From Streptomyces humicola (GTDB taxonomy: Bacteria > Actinomycetota > Actinomycetes > Streptomycetales > Streptomycetaceae): DNA of 64,000 bases. Within the stretch, counting starts at the first letter, position 1. The number at the start of each line of letters is the position of its first letter. The stretch covers positions 186,001-250,000 of the forward strand of contig NZ_JANFNG010000004.1 of NCBI RefSeq assembly GCF_024436035.1, given 5' to 3'. Under the pieces are notes generated by a model. The model made no database searches. It was not told the origin of the DNA and saw nothing but the letters and a program-made list of their open reading frames with translations. A program made the translations under genes and the position numbers. Shown here piece by piece: positions 29,597 through 40,075 of this stretch.

Positions 29597-29636
29597 GCCG
29601 GCCATGGCGTGGAGGGGGCGCCGTGGCCGGCGTTTT
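29597..29636 (+). terminator. Intrinsic terminator between the two small genes
   Basis: GCCGGCCATGGCG (29597-29609) pairs with CGCCGTGGCCGGC (29619-29631), 13 bp with one G-U, a nine-base loop, then GTTTT. This is a classic rho-independent terminator. It means small gene 2 probably has its own promoter or depends on read-through. Confidence 0.8.
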
Positions 29637-29681
29637 CATGGCGATCGACGATCAATCGCCCATCAGGGGAATGGAGCAGAC

Positions 29682-29831
29682 ATGACTGCGATGCACAGGG
29701 CCGCCGTCGTGGCGGTCGGCCTCGTCGCAGCCTTGGCGGTGCTGATACTGCCCGTGACGAACGCGAGCGCGGACAGCCCGACCGCCTCACAGCCGACCAC
29801 GGTGCGGCCGGCCAACTGGGGCGGCGGCTGA
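29682..29831 (+). CDS. Small secreted peptide precursor, PANWGGG C-terminus
   Basis: A 49-aa protein. Residues 1-30 look like a Sec signal: a short basic start (MTAMHRAA), a hydrophobic core VVAVGLVAALAVLILPV, and a likely cleavage after NASA. This would release about 19 residues, DSPTASQPTTVRPANWGGG. GGAG (29673-29676) lies about five bases before ATG 29682; ATG 29691 is an internal alternative. The last nine residues, VRPANWGGG, echo VKPDNWAGG of the preceding small protein. Position next to a TPR-containing regulator suggests a peptide signal, by analogy with RNPP systems. That is inference and no receptor evidence is in the sequence. Confidence 0.65.
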   Translation: MTAMHRAAVVAVGLVAALAVLILPVTNASADSPTASQPTTVRPANWGGG

Positions 29832-29852
29832 ACCGCCCCGCGCCCATCAGCC

Positions 29853-29887
29853 GGGGTGGCGGCGGACAGGGGGGTCGCCGCCACCCC
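29853..29887. terminator. Bidirectional hairpin between small gene 2 and fadD3
   Basis: GGGGTGGCGGCG (29853-29864) pairs with CGCCGCCACCCC (29876-29887), a perfect 12-bp stem with an 11-nt loop, between convergent genes. It lacks a T-run. Confidence 0.7.
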
Positions 29888-29907
29888 ATCCTCATGCCCG
29901 GCGCACA

Positions 29908-31521
29908 CTAAGGCTGCCGGTCGGCAGTCCCGCGTGACCTCAGCTCGCGCTTGAGCACCTTGCCGCTCGCGTTGCGCGGGAGTTCCCGTACGAACTCCAC
30001 CGTGCGCGGCACCTTGTAGTTGGCCATCTCACGGCGGGACCACGCGATCAGGTCGTCCGCGGTGAGCGCGGCATCCGCGCGGCGGACCACGTACGCCTTG
30101 GCGACCTCGCCGAGACGCGCGTCCGGGACGCCGATCACCGCCGCGTCGAGCACGTCGGGGTGGGCGGCGAGGATCCGTTCTATCTCCGCCGGGTAGGCAT
30201 TGAAACCCCCGACGATGAACACGTCCTTGATGCGGTCGGTGATGCGCAGATTGCCGTCGGCGTCCAGCTTCCCGACGTCGCCCGTGTGCAGCCAGCCGTC
30301 GGCATCGATCGCCTTCGCGGTCTCCTCCGGCTCCTCGAAGTACCCCGACATCACGTGATAGCCGCGCACCAGCACCTCGCCCGACTCCGCGATCCGTACC
30401 TGCGTGTCCGGGATCGCACGGCCGCTCGTCGTCGCGATGGCCTCGGCGGGGTCACCGCTGCGGCACATCGTCACCGTGCCGGACGCCTCCGTCAGGCCGT
30501 ACGCCGTGAGCACCGTGGCGATCTTCAGCTCGGTGCGGAGGCGTTCGACGAGTTCGAGGGGGACGACCGACGCTCCGGTCACCACCAGACGCAGGGCCGA
30601 CAGGTCATGGGCTCCACGCGACGGGTGGTCGAGGATCGACTGGTGCAGCGTCGGCGGGCCCGGCAGCACGCTGATGCGCTCTGCCGCGATGTTGGCGAGC
30701 GCCGTCTCCACATTGAAGACCGGTTGCGGGACCATCGTGGCCCCGCGCATCAGGCAGGCGATGATGCCGGCCTTGTAGCCGAAGGTGTGAAAGAAGGGGT
30801 TGACGATCAGATAACGGTCGCCCTCCGTGAGCCCGGCCAGTTCGCTCCACACTCCGTAGACGCGCAACGTCTGCTCATGGCTGATGACCGCGCCCTTGGG
30901 ATGGCCCGTGGTGCCGGAGGTGAAGGTGATGTCGGAGGGCACCGACGGGCGTACGGCGTCCGCCCGTTCGCGTACCACGTCCGGCGACACCCGCTGTCCG
31001 CTGCTAAGGAACTCCGTCCAGGAGCGGAAGTCCTCCGGGGCATCGTCGGCGAGCACCACCACCTCGCGCAGATGCGGGAGCCCCGGCAACGGGCCCGGTC
31101 CGCTGCCCCTCCCGACGCCTCTCCCGCTGTCCGTTCCCGCCGCGCGCCGCAGCGACGCGACGTACGACGTGCCCAGGAAGGTGCCGGTCACGAAGAGCAT
31201 GGCGGCCCGCGTCCGCTGCAGCACATAGGCCGCCTCGGCCCCCTTGATGCGGGTGTTGAGGGGTACCAGGACGCCCCCGGCCGACACCGCGCCCAGCGCG
31301 GCCACCACCCAGTCGAGGGTGTTGGGCGCCCAGACGGCGACCCGGTCACCACTCTGCAGCCCCGCGGCGATGCAGGCCGCCGCCGCGCGCTCGACGCGCT
31401 CGCCGAGCTCGGCGTAGCTGATCCGGGTACGGCCGTCGACGACAGCCTCGCGCATCCCGTACCGCCGCGCAGCCTCCCGTACCAGCCGGGGGATGGTCCC
31501 GAACTCCAGGTCACCACGCAT
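29908..31521 (-). CDS. fadD3: FadD3-like acyl-CoA synthetase (HIP-CoA ligase type)
   Basis: A 537-aa adenylate-forming ligase. Key motifs are TSGTTGHPKG (P-loop), NPFFHTFGYKAG, SVLPGPPTLHQSILDHPSR, AYGLTEASG, WLHTGD, GGFNAYPAEIERIL and NASGKVLK with the catalytic Lys. These segments match the mycobacterial FadD3 pattern closely; FadD3 activates the propionate side chain of HIP, the C/D-ring remnant of cholesterol. ATG 31521 follows GGAGGCGGGACC. It is transcribed away from the Ltp2-like gene across two shared palindromes. A low-complexity Gly/Pro insert (DSGRGVGRGSGPGPLPG, residues ~130-146) is unlike the mycobacterial protein. Confidence 0.88.
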   Translation of the reverse strand: MRGDLEFGTIPRLVREAARRYGMREAVVDGRTRISYAELGERVERAAAACIAAGLQSGDRVAVWAPNTLDWVVAALGAVSAGGVLVPLNTRIKGAEAAYVLQRTRAAMLFVTGTFLGTSYVASLRRAAGTDSGRGVGRGSGPGPLPGLPHLREVVVLADDAPEDFRSWTEFLSSGQRVSPDVVRERADAVRPSVPSDITFTSGTTGHPKGAVISHEQTLRVYGVWSELAGLTEGDRYLIVNPFFHTFGYKAGIIACLMRGATMVPQPVFNVETALANIAAERISVLPGPPTLHQSILDHPSRGAHDLSALRLVVTGASVVPLELVERLRTELKIATVLTAYGLTEASGTVTMCRSGDPAEAIATTSGRAIPDTQVRIAESGEVLVRGYHVMSGYFEEPEETAKAIDADGWLHTGDVGKLDADGNLRITDRIKDVFIVGGFNAYPAEIERILAAHPDVLDAAVIGVPDARLGEVAKAYVVRRADAALTADDLIAWSRREMANYKVPRTVEFVRELPRNASGKVLKRELRSRGTADRQP

Positions 31522-31552
31522 GGTCCCGCCTCCGCCGCCTCCGCCCAGATAG

Positions 31553-31594
31553 CTGACTATCTGTCAGATTAGCGGTAGCCTGACGCGCTGTCAG
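31553..31594. promoter_or_regulatory. Two CTGAC-N5-GTCAG operators in the fadD3/ltp2 divergent promoter
   Basis: CTGAC-TATCT-GTCAG (31553-31567) and CTGAC-GCGCT-GTCAG (31580-31594), both perfect, centres 27 bp apart. TAGCCT (31576-31581) is a likely -10 for the rightward gene, and GATAGT inside the first site serves the leftward gene. One repressor could control both directions. Confidence 0.85.
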
Positions 31595-31622
31595 CAATGA
31601 TGAAGCGCCATGGAGGTGGGCG

Positions 31623-32774
31623 GTGGGGGCATTGGTCAAGGACGCTACCGCGATCGTCGGCATAGGCCAGACTCCGTTCGCAAAACGACTCGACGAGCCG
31701 GAGAAGACCCTCGCCTGCCGGGCGATCCTGGCCGCACTCGACGACGCCGGCATCGACGCATCGGAAGTCGACGCCTTCGCCTCCTACACCATGGAGGAGA
31801 CCGACGAGGTCGAGATCGCCAAGTCGATCGGCGCAGGTGACGTCACCTTCTTCTCCAAGGTCGGGTACGGGGGCGGAGGCTCGTGCGCGACCGTCGGCCA
31901 CCTCGCGGCCGCGATCGCCACCGGCCAGGCGAGCGTCGGCGTCGCGTGGCGCTCCCGCAAACGCGGCTCCGGCAAGCGCCCCTGGACCGACACGCAAGTG
32001 CAGCTGCCGACCCCCGCGCAGTGGACCAGGCCGTTCGGGCTGCTCCGCCCCACCGACGAGATCGGCATGCTCGCCCGCCGCTACATGCACGAATACGGCG
32101 CCACCCGCGACCACTTCTTCAATGTCGCGCTCGCCTGCCGCAACCGGGCCAACCAGAACCCGGCGGCGATGATGTACGAGCGCCCGCTCACCCGCGAGAT
32201 GTACATGACCGCCCGCTGGATCAGCGAGCCGCTCTGCCTCTTCGACAACTGCCTCGAGACGGACGGCGCGCTGGCCTGCGTGATCACCTCGGCGGAACGT
32301 GCACGCGACTGCCGGCGCCGCCCCGTCTACGTCCACGCCACCGCGCAGGGGCTGCCCGCGCAGCACCACGGCATGGTCAACTACTGGGCCGACGACCCGC
32401 TGTCGGGGCCGGCCTGGACCGCGGCCCGCCACCTGTGGAAGACCGCCGACTTCGGACCGCAGGATATCGACGTCGCGCAGATCTACGACGCCTTCACCCC
32501 GCTGATCCCGCTCTCCCTCGAAGGCTACGGCTTCTGCGGGCGCGGCGAGGGCGCGGCGTTCACCGAGGGCGGCGCGCTGGAGCTGGGCGGACGGCTGCCG
32601 CTCAACACCTCCGGCGGGGGGCTCTCAGAGGCCTACGTCCACGGCTTCAACCTGATCACCGAGGGCGTCAAGCAGCTGCGCGGCACCTCCACCGCGCAGG
32701 TGCCGGACGCCGCGACCTGCCTGGTCACCGCGGGTGAGGGCGTGCCCACCTCCGCTCTGCTGCTGAGGAGTTGA
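31623..32774 (+). CDS. ltp2: Ltp2-like thiolase-fold protein (steroid side-chain aldolase type)
   Basis: A 383-aa thiolase-superfamily lipid-transfer protein. It has YGGGGSCATVGHLAAAIATG, ARRYMHEYGATRDHF, ETDGALACVITSAERARD, IYDAFTP and NTSGGGLSEAYVHGFN, ending TAGEGVPTSALLL. These align by eye with mycobacterial Ltp2, which with a DUF35 partner performs the retro-aldol removal of the last side-chain carbons at C17. The catalytic Cys of true thiolases is absent from the usual position. GTG 31623 has GGAGG six bases upstream. The DUF35 gene follows at once, as expected for a complex. Confidence 0.82.
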   Translation: MGALVKDATAIVGIGQTPFAKRLDEPEKTLACRAILAALDDAGIDASEVDAFASYTMEETDEVEIAKSIGAGDVTFFSKVGYGGGGSCATVGHLAAAIATGQASVGVAWRSRKRGSGKRPWTDTQVQLPTPAQWTRPFGLLRPTDEIGMLARRYMHEYGATRDHFFNVALACRNRANQNPAAMMYERPLTREMYMTARWISEPLCLFDNCLETDGALACVITSAERARDCRRRPVYVHATAQGLPAQHHGMVNYWADDPLSGPAWTAARHLWKTADFGPQDIDVAQIYDAFTPLIPLSLEGYGFCGRGEGAAFTEGGALELGGRLPLNTSGGGLSEAYVHGFNLITEGVKQLRGTSTAQVPDAATCLVTAGEGVPTSALLLRS

Positions 32775-32775
32775 G

Positions 32776-33234
32776 ATGACTGCTGCTGCGACTGCGACGT
32801 TGCTGACCCCCGTCACGGACGACGACGGCGCGCCCTTCTGGGAGTACGCCGCACGCGGTGAGCTGCGTATCCAGGCGTGCTCCGGGTGCAAACGGCTGCG
32901 CTTCCCACCACGGCCCTGCTGCCCGTACTGCCGGTCGTTCGAGAGCGAGTGGCGCAGGATGTCCGGACGCGGCCGGATCTGGTCGTTCGTGATCGCACAT
33001 CCGCCGCTGCTGCCCGCATACGCGGAACAGGCCCCGTACAACGCGATCGTCGTCGAGCTCGCCGAGGCGCCGGGCATCCGGCTCGTCGGCAATCTGGTCG
33101 CGCGCCCCGACGCGCCGCTCGACTCGGTCGATCGGGCGCGGTTGCGCATCGGCGCCGCGGTGAAGGTCTGCTTTCACCGCATGGGCAGTGCGGACGGCGT
33201 CACCGTGCCGCGCTGGCTGCTGGAGCGGCCGTGA
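32776..33234 (+). CDS. DUF35 OB-fold protein (ChsH2 C-domain-like), Ltp2 partner
   Basis: A 152-aa protein with a rubredoxin-like zinc knuckle, CSGCKRLRFPPRPCCPYC (residues ~35-52), followed by an OB-fold. This architecture binds acyl-CoA and docks on thiolase-like lipid-transfer proteins; in mycobacteria the equivalent domain is the C-terminal half of ChsH2. Here it is free-standing, and no MaoC-like hydratase domain is fused or adjacent. It starts one base after the Ltp2-like stop. Its own stop overlaps the next start (GTGA). Confidence 0.85.
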   Translation: MTAAATATLLTPVTDDDGAPFWEYAARGELRIQACSGCKRLRFPPRPCCPYCRSFESEWRRMSGRGRIWSFVIAHPPLLPAYAEQAPYNAIVVELAEAPGIRLVGNLVARPDAPLDSVDRARLRIGAAVKVCFHRMGSADGVTVPRWLLERP

Positions 33235-34007
33235 CGACCGGGGTGGACGTCGATGTGCGGGGGAAGGACGGCATCGCGGTGGTCAGGCTGGGCCGCCCCG
33301 AGCGGCTCGGCGCGATCGACCCGGCCACCGCCGGTGAACTCACCGCCGTCTGGCGGAGGTTCCGGATGTCGGACGAGGTCCGCGTCATCGTCCTCACCGG
33401 CTCGGGCGACAAGGCGTTCTGCACCGGCCTTGACAGATCGGCCGATGTGCCGCAGCCGCCCTCCCCGTACGCGATCGACGACCCGTTGATCGCCATCGGA
33501 CCGAAATCCGCCGACCTGTGGAAGCCGGTGATCGCCGCGGTCAACGGAATGGCGTGCGGCGGAGCCTTCTACCTGCTCGGGGAGTGCGAGTTCATCATCG
33601 CCGCCGAGCACGCCACCTTCTTCGACCCGCATACGACGTACGGGATGGTGAGCGCGTACGAGTCCATCGGCATGGCGCAGCGCATGCCGTACGGCGAGGT
33701 GATGCGCATGGCGCTGATGGGCACGGCGGAACGGGTCGGCGCGCGGCGCGCCTACGAGACCGGGCTGGTCTCCGAGGTGGTGCCGGGTCCTGAGCTGCTG
33801 GACGCGGCGCTGCGCGCGGCCTCCGTGATCGCCGCCTGCCCGACGGAGGCCGTGCAGGGCACGGTACGGGCGGTGTGGTCCGCGCGCGAGGCGGCACGGG
33901 CGCAGGCACTGGCCTACGCGCCCCACCTGATCGCGTTGGGCAACGCGGCGCCCGCCCGGCAGGCGGAGCTGTTCGCCGACCGGGGGCGTGAGTTCCGCGT
34001 GCGCTGA
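33231..34007 (+). CDS. Enoyl-CoA hydratase/isomerase family protein
   Basis: A 258-aa crotonase-fold protein starting at GTG 33231, which overlaps the DUF35 stop; GGAG lies six bases upstream. The oxyanion-hole segments are AFCTGLDRSA and NGMACGGAFYLLGE. The catalytic Glu positions of classical hydratases are not obvious: the second region reads PHTTYGMVSAYESIG. It is third in the ltp2 operon. It may hydrate, isomerise or cleave a steroid-derived enoyl-CoA; the exact reaction cannot be read. Confidence 0.82.
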   Translation: MTTGVDVDVRGKDGIAVVRLGRPERLGAIDPATAGELTAVWRRFRMSDEVRVIVLTGSGDKAFCTGLDRSADVPQPPSPYAIDDPLIAIGPKSADLWKPVIAAVNGMACGGAFYLLGECEFIIAAEHATFFDPHTTYGMVSAYESIGMAQRMPYGEVMRMALMGTAERVGARRAYETGLVSEVVPGPELLDAALRAASVIAACPTEAVQGTVRAVWSAREAARAQALAYAPHLIALGNAAPARQAELFADRGREFRVR

Positions 34008-34046
34008 GCCGACGTTGAGCTGCGACCGGCGCGCCTGACTCAGGCC

Positions 34047-34064
34047 TGACTCAGACCTGAGTCA
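34047..34064. terminator. Inverted repeat between convergent hydratase and kinase genes
   Basis: TGACTCA-GACC-TGAGTCA (34047-34064), perfect seven-base arms, preceded by a second copy of CCTGACTCAGG. It lies between two convergent stops and may work in both directions. The short stem makes this moderate. Confidence 0.5.
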
Positions 34065-34072
34065 CGCCCGGC

Positions 34073-36466
<2,394 letters not shown>

Positions 36467-36610
36467 TGCCCTGCCACCTCCCCGTATCCCCCGGAATTGT
36501 CGCAGCCCCTCGGGCCGTCCCACCGTCAACCGTCCGGGGCACGGTCCCTGATTCTTCCTGGGAAGCGCCCCGGTTGCGAACCCGGGCCGATTTTGTGCGT
36601 GGCGCGGACC

Positions 36611-37648
36611 TCAGCGTGGAGGGCAGGCGGGGGCCGGATCCGGCCCGAGGAGGTCGTCGGCGACGGCCGCGCGGTGGTGAGCCGCGTCACCCCAGGCGGA
36701 CGACAGGGCCCACACCCGGCGCAGCCACAGCGACAGGTCGCACTCCTCGGTATATCCGATCGCGCCATGCACCTGGAGGCAGGCCCGGGCGGCGAGATCG
36801 GCGGCGTCGGAGGCGAAAACCTTGGCCATGGCGGCGTCGCGGGCGGCGGAGGGGAGCGCGTGATCGTAGGAGTGCGCGGCGCGCAGCACCGTCGGACGCG
36901 CGAACTCGATCGCCGTCAGCACATCGGCGAGCTTGTGCTTCACGGCCTGGTACGTCCCTATGGAGCGGCCGAACTGCTCACGCCGGCCCGCGTACTGGAC
37001 CGTCAGGTCGAGCATCGCGCGGGCCGAGCCCAGCAGATCCGCAGCGGCCGCGATCGCGCCGAGCCGGGCCGCCTCGGCGAGCGCTGCCCCCTGCCCCGTG
37101 GCGAGCAGGAGCGCGGCGCCGGGGGCACGTACGACGGTGTCGATCCGGCCGAGCGCACGGCCGGGGTCCACCCCGCCGACCGGGACGATCCGCGCTGCGG
37201 CGGCCGGCATGCCGTACAGCGCATCGTCCCGCGCGACCAGTACGAAGTCCGCGTGGACGGCGTGGGCCACCGGCGCCGCGGGGCAGAGTGCGACGGCCGC
37301 GGTCGCGCCGCCGTCGGCGAGCGCCCGCAGCCAGTCCGCCGCACGTCCGGTGTCCTTGCCGTCGGCGGCGTGGGTCAGGAGCGCGGCCGCAACCGCCGCC
37401 TCGATCACCGGCTCGGGCGCGCAGGCGCGTCCGGCCTCCTCCGCGACGGCCGCCAGCTCCCCGGCGCCGAGGCCGAGACCGCCGTACTGCCCGGGCACCA
37501 GGAGCCCGGGGACGCCGATCCCGGCGAGCGCCTCCCACCGCTTCGGCGAGAACCCGGCGCGCGCGTGCTCCGGCATGCACTCGCGCCCGAGCAGCGCACG
37601 CACCGACGCGGCGAACAGCTGCTGATCCCTGTCGTGACCGAGCCTCAT
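36611..37648 (-). CDS. Acyl-CoA dehydrogenase, second subunit of a heteromeric pair
   Basis: A 345-aa ACAD-fold protein. It has VPGQYGGLGLGAGELAAVAEEAGRA, then QYAGRREQFGRSIGTYQAVKHKLAD, and HGAIGYTEECDLSLWLRR near the C-terminus. Its ATG overlaps the stop of the upstream dehydrogenase gene (ATGA), so the two are translationally coupled. Paired ACADs forming alpha2beta2 enzymes are a hallmark of actinobacterial steroid catabolism (for example FadE31/FadE32). Which partner carries the catalytic Glu is not certain from reading. afsK follows on the same strand after 144 bases. Confidence 0.87.
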   Translation of the reverse strand: MRLGHDRDQQLFAASVRALLGRECMPEHARAGFSPKRWEALAGIGVPGLLVPGQYGGLGLGAGELAAVAEEAGRACAPEPVIEAAVAAALLTHAADGKDTGRAADWLRALADGGATAAVALCPAAPVAHAVHADFVLVARDDALYGMPAAAARIVPVGGVDPGRALGRIDTVVRAPGAALLLATGQGAALAEAARLGAIAAAADLLGSARAMLDLTVQYAGRREQFGRSIGTYQAVKHKLADVLTAIEFARPTVLRAAHSYDHALPSAARDAAMAKVFASDAADLAARACLQVHGAIGYTEECDLSLWLRRVWALSSAWGDAAHHRAAVADDLLGPDPAPACPPR

Positions 37649-38826
37649 CGCCGGCCCCCCTTCGGTTCCCGCTCCATGCCGAGCAGCCGCTCCGCGATCA
37701 CATTGCGCTGGATCTCGTTGGTCCCTGCATAGATCGGCCCGGCGAGGGCGAAGAGATACCCGTCCAGCCAGGGGCCGCCGGTCTCGGCATGGGGGCCGAG
37801 GAGGCGTTGCGCGGTGGTGTGCAGGTCTGCGTCGAGCTCGGACCAGAAGACCTTGTTGAGGCTGGACTCCGCGCCGACGACCACCCCGCCCTCCTGCAGC
37901 CGGGTCACCGTCTGGAAGACGTACAGCCGGTATGCCTCGGCGCGCATCCACGCGTCGGCGACGGCGTCCCGGTATGTGTCCGGCGTGCGGCGGCCCGGTG
38001 TCGTGCCGGCCCGTACCTGCCCGTAGAGCGCGACCAGTCGGTCGGCGGCGGCGAGGAAGCGCCCCGGGCTGCGCAGGCTCAGCCCGCGTTCGCTGCCCGT
38101 CGTCGACATCGCGACGTTCCAGCCCTGACCCGGCTCGCCCAGCACATCGGCGTCGGGGACGAAGACGTCGTCGAGGAAGACCTCGGCGAATCCCGGCTCG
38201 CCGTCGAGCTGGCGGATCGGCCGTACGCTGACGCCGTCCGCCGCGAGGTCGGCCATGAGGTAGGTCAGGCCCCGATGGCGTCCGGCCGCCGGGTCGGTGC
38301 GGAAGAGCCCGAAGAGGCGGTGCCCGAAGGCGCCGCGTGAGCTCCACGTCTTCTGGCCGCTGAGCACCCAGCCGCCCCGCCGCTCGTCGCGCACGGCGCG
38401 GGAACGCAGCGCCGCGAGATCCGATCCCGCGCCGGGCTCGGACCAGCCCTGGACCCATATCTGCTCACCGCGGGCCATCGGCGGAAGGATGCGGTTCTTC
38501 TGCTCTTCCGTTCCATACTCGAAGAGGGTGGGCGCGAAGAGGAAGATCCCGTTTTGTCCCACCCGGCCGGGAGCGCCGGAACGCCAGTACTCCTCCTCGA
38601 AGATCAGCCACTCGAAGAGCGAGGCGTCCCGTCCGCCGTACCGTGCGGGCCAACCCACCACAGCCCAGCCCGCGTCGTACAGCTCGCGTTCCCACTCCTG
38701 GTGGGCACGGAACCCCTCTGCGGTGTCCATGGACGGCAGGGGCTCACGGGGAACATGAGCCGCGAGCCATTCGCGTATCTCGCACCGGAAGTCTTCTTCG
38801 GCAACAGTGAAGGCAAGGTCCGTCAC
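37645..38826 (-). CDS. Acyl-CoA dehydrogenase, first subunit of a heteromeric pair
   Basis: A 393-aa FAD enzyme with WPARYGGRDASLFEWLIFEEEY, WVQGWSEPGAGSDLAALRSRA (FAD/substrate loop), GQKTWSSRGAFGHR, and the C-terminal AGPIYAGTNEIQRNVIAERLLGM. GTG 38826 is taken as the start because TATGCT sits seven bases upstream and no ribosome site exists, pointing to a leaderless mRNA. ATG 38838, four codons earlier, is the alternative. The regulon palindrome lies at 38842-38856, between this gene and the divergent fadA6. Confidence 0.87.
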   Translation of the reverse strand: MTDLAFTVAEEDFRCEIREWLAAHVPREPLPSMDTAEGFRAHQEWERELYDAGWAVVGWPARYGGRDASLFEWLIFEEEYWRSGAPGRVGQNGIFLFAPTLFEYGTEEQKNRILPPMARGEQIWVQGWSEPGAGSDLAALRSRAVRDERRGGWVLSGQKTWSSRGAFGHRLFGLFRTDPAAGRHRGLTYLMADLAADGVSVRPIRQLDGEPGFAEVFLDDVFVPDADVLGEPGQGWNVAMSTTGSERGLSLRSPGRFLAAADRLVALYGQVRAGTTPGRRTPDTYRDAVADAWMRAEAYRLYVFQTVTRLQEGGVVVGAESSLNKVFWSELDADLHTTAQRLLGPHAETGGPWLDGYLFALAGPIYAGTNEIQRNVIAERLLGMEREPKGGRR

Positions 38827-38841
38827 CCGCGCTAGCATAAT

Positions 38842-38856
38842 CTGACAGAGCGTCAG
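38842..38856. promoter_or_regulatory. CTGAC-N5-GTCAG operator in the ACAD/fadA6 divergent promoter
   Basis: CTGAC-AGAGC-GTCAG, perfect, flanked by T and A. TATGCT (leftward) and TATAAG (rightward) -10 boxes lie directly on either side, so one site can control both genes. Confidence 0.85.
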
Positions 38857-38893
38857 ATATAAGAGCCGGTCCATACGATTGGAGCACCCCCTC

Positions 38894-40045
38894 ATGGCCG
38901 AGGCCTACATCGTCGAAGCGGTACGCACCCCGGTCGGCCGCAAGAACGGTTCGCTGGCGTCCGTCCACCCCGCAGACCTGGGCGCACACGTCCTGACCGC
39001 CCTGGTCCAGCGCAGCGGAGCCGACCCGGCAGCCGTCGAGGACGTGATCTTCGGCTGCCTGGACACCATCGGAGGCCAGGCGGGCGACATCGCGCGCACC
39101 TGCTGGCTGGCCGCGGGGCTGCCCGAGCACGTGCCCGGCGTCACGATCGACCGGCAGTGCGGCTCGTCGCAGCAGGCCGTGCACTTCGCCGCCCAGGCGG
39201 TCATGTCGGGCACCAGCGACCTGGTGGTCGCGGGCGGGGTACAGAACATGTCGCGGATCCCCATCGCCGCCGCGTTCCGGGTCGGGAAGGAATACGGGTT
39301 CGACGATCCTTTCTCCGGGTCGGACGGCTGGCGCAAGCGCTACGGCGACCAGCCGATCACCCAGTTCAACGGCGCCGAGATGATCGCGCACCAGTGGGAC
39401 ATCTCGCGTGAGCGCATGGAGCAGTTCGCGCTGACCAGCCACGAACGGGCACTGCACGCGATCGACAACGGATGGTTCGGGGCCGAGACCGCGCCGCTGG
39501 CTGAGCTCGCCGTCGACGAGGGGCCCCGCCGGGACACCACACTGCAGAAGATGGCCGAGCTCAAACCGCTCGCCCCCGGCGGGAGGCTGACGGCAGCCGT
39601 CTCCTCGCAGATCTCCGACGGCGCGGCAGCGCTGCTGCTGGCGTCCGAACGAGCCGTCAGGGAAAACCACCTCACCCCTCGCGCCCGCATCCACCACCTG
39701 TCGGTGTGTGGCTCGGACCCCGTCCTGATGCTCACCGGCCCGATCCCGGCGACCGAACGCGCGCTCGCGAGGACCGGCATGTCGATCGACGACTTCGACG
39801 CCATTGAGATCAACGAGGCCTTCGCGCCGGTGGTGTTGGCCTGGTTGCAGGAGACCGGCGCGGACCCCGCCAAGGTCAACCCGTGCGGCGGGGCTATCGC
39901 ACTCGGCCATCCACTGGGCGCGACGGGCGCGCGGCTGATGACTACGCTGCTGCACCAACTGGAGCGCACCGGCGGTCGCTTCGGCCTCCAGACCATGTGC
40001 GAGGGCGGGGGCCAGGCCAACGTCACCATTATCGAACGCCTCTGA
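38894..40045 (+). CDS. fadA6: FadA6-like acetyl-CoA acetyltransferase (thiolase)
   Basis: A 383-aa thiolase. The nucleophile lies in TIDRQCGSSQQAVHFAAQAVMSG. Other family motifs are NEAFAPVVLAWL, GGAIALGHPLGATGARLM and the C-terminal LQTMCEGGGQANVTIIERL with the second Cys. All catalytic residues are present. Segments such as GGQAGDIARTCWLAAG and VAGGVQNMSRIPI follow the mycobacterial FadA6 pattern, a thiolase of the HIP/C-D-ring pathway. ATG 38894 follows GGAG by nine bases. It is a single-gene unit, convergent with the VOC gene. Confidence 0.9.
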   Translation: MAEAYIVEAVRTPVGRKNGSLASVHPADLGAHVLTALVQRSGADPAAVEDVIFGCLDTIGGQAGDIARTCWLAAGLPEHVPGVTIDRQCGSSQQAVHFAAQAVMSGTSDLVVAGGVQNMSRIPIAAAFRVGKEYGFDDPFSGSDGWRKRYGDQPITQFNGAEMIAHQWDISRERMEQFALTSHERALHAIDNGWFGAETAPLAELAVDEGPRRDTTLQKMAELKPLAPGGRLTAAVSSQISDGAAALLLASERAVRENHLTPRARIHHLSVCGSDPVLMLTGPIPATERALARTGMSIDDFDAIEINEAFAPVVLAWLQETGADPAKVNPCGGAIALGHPLGATGARLMTTLLHQLERTGGRFGLQTMCEGGGQANVTIIERL

Positions 40046-40075
40046 ACGGCGGCCATCGGACGACAGCAGCTGACA

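Noticed and set aside
29355-29831. The two small genes as a lanthipeptide or lasso-peptide cluster
   Set aside because: No synthetase, cyclase, peptidase or dedicated transporter gene is next to them, and neither peptide contains Cys; a RiPP label would be unsupported.
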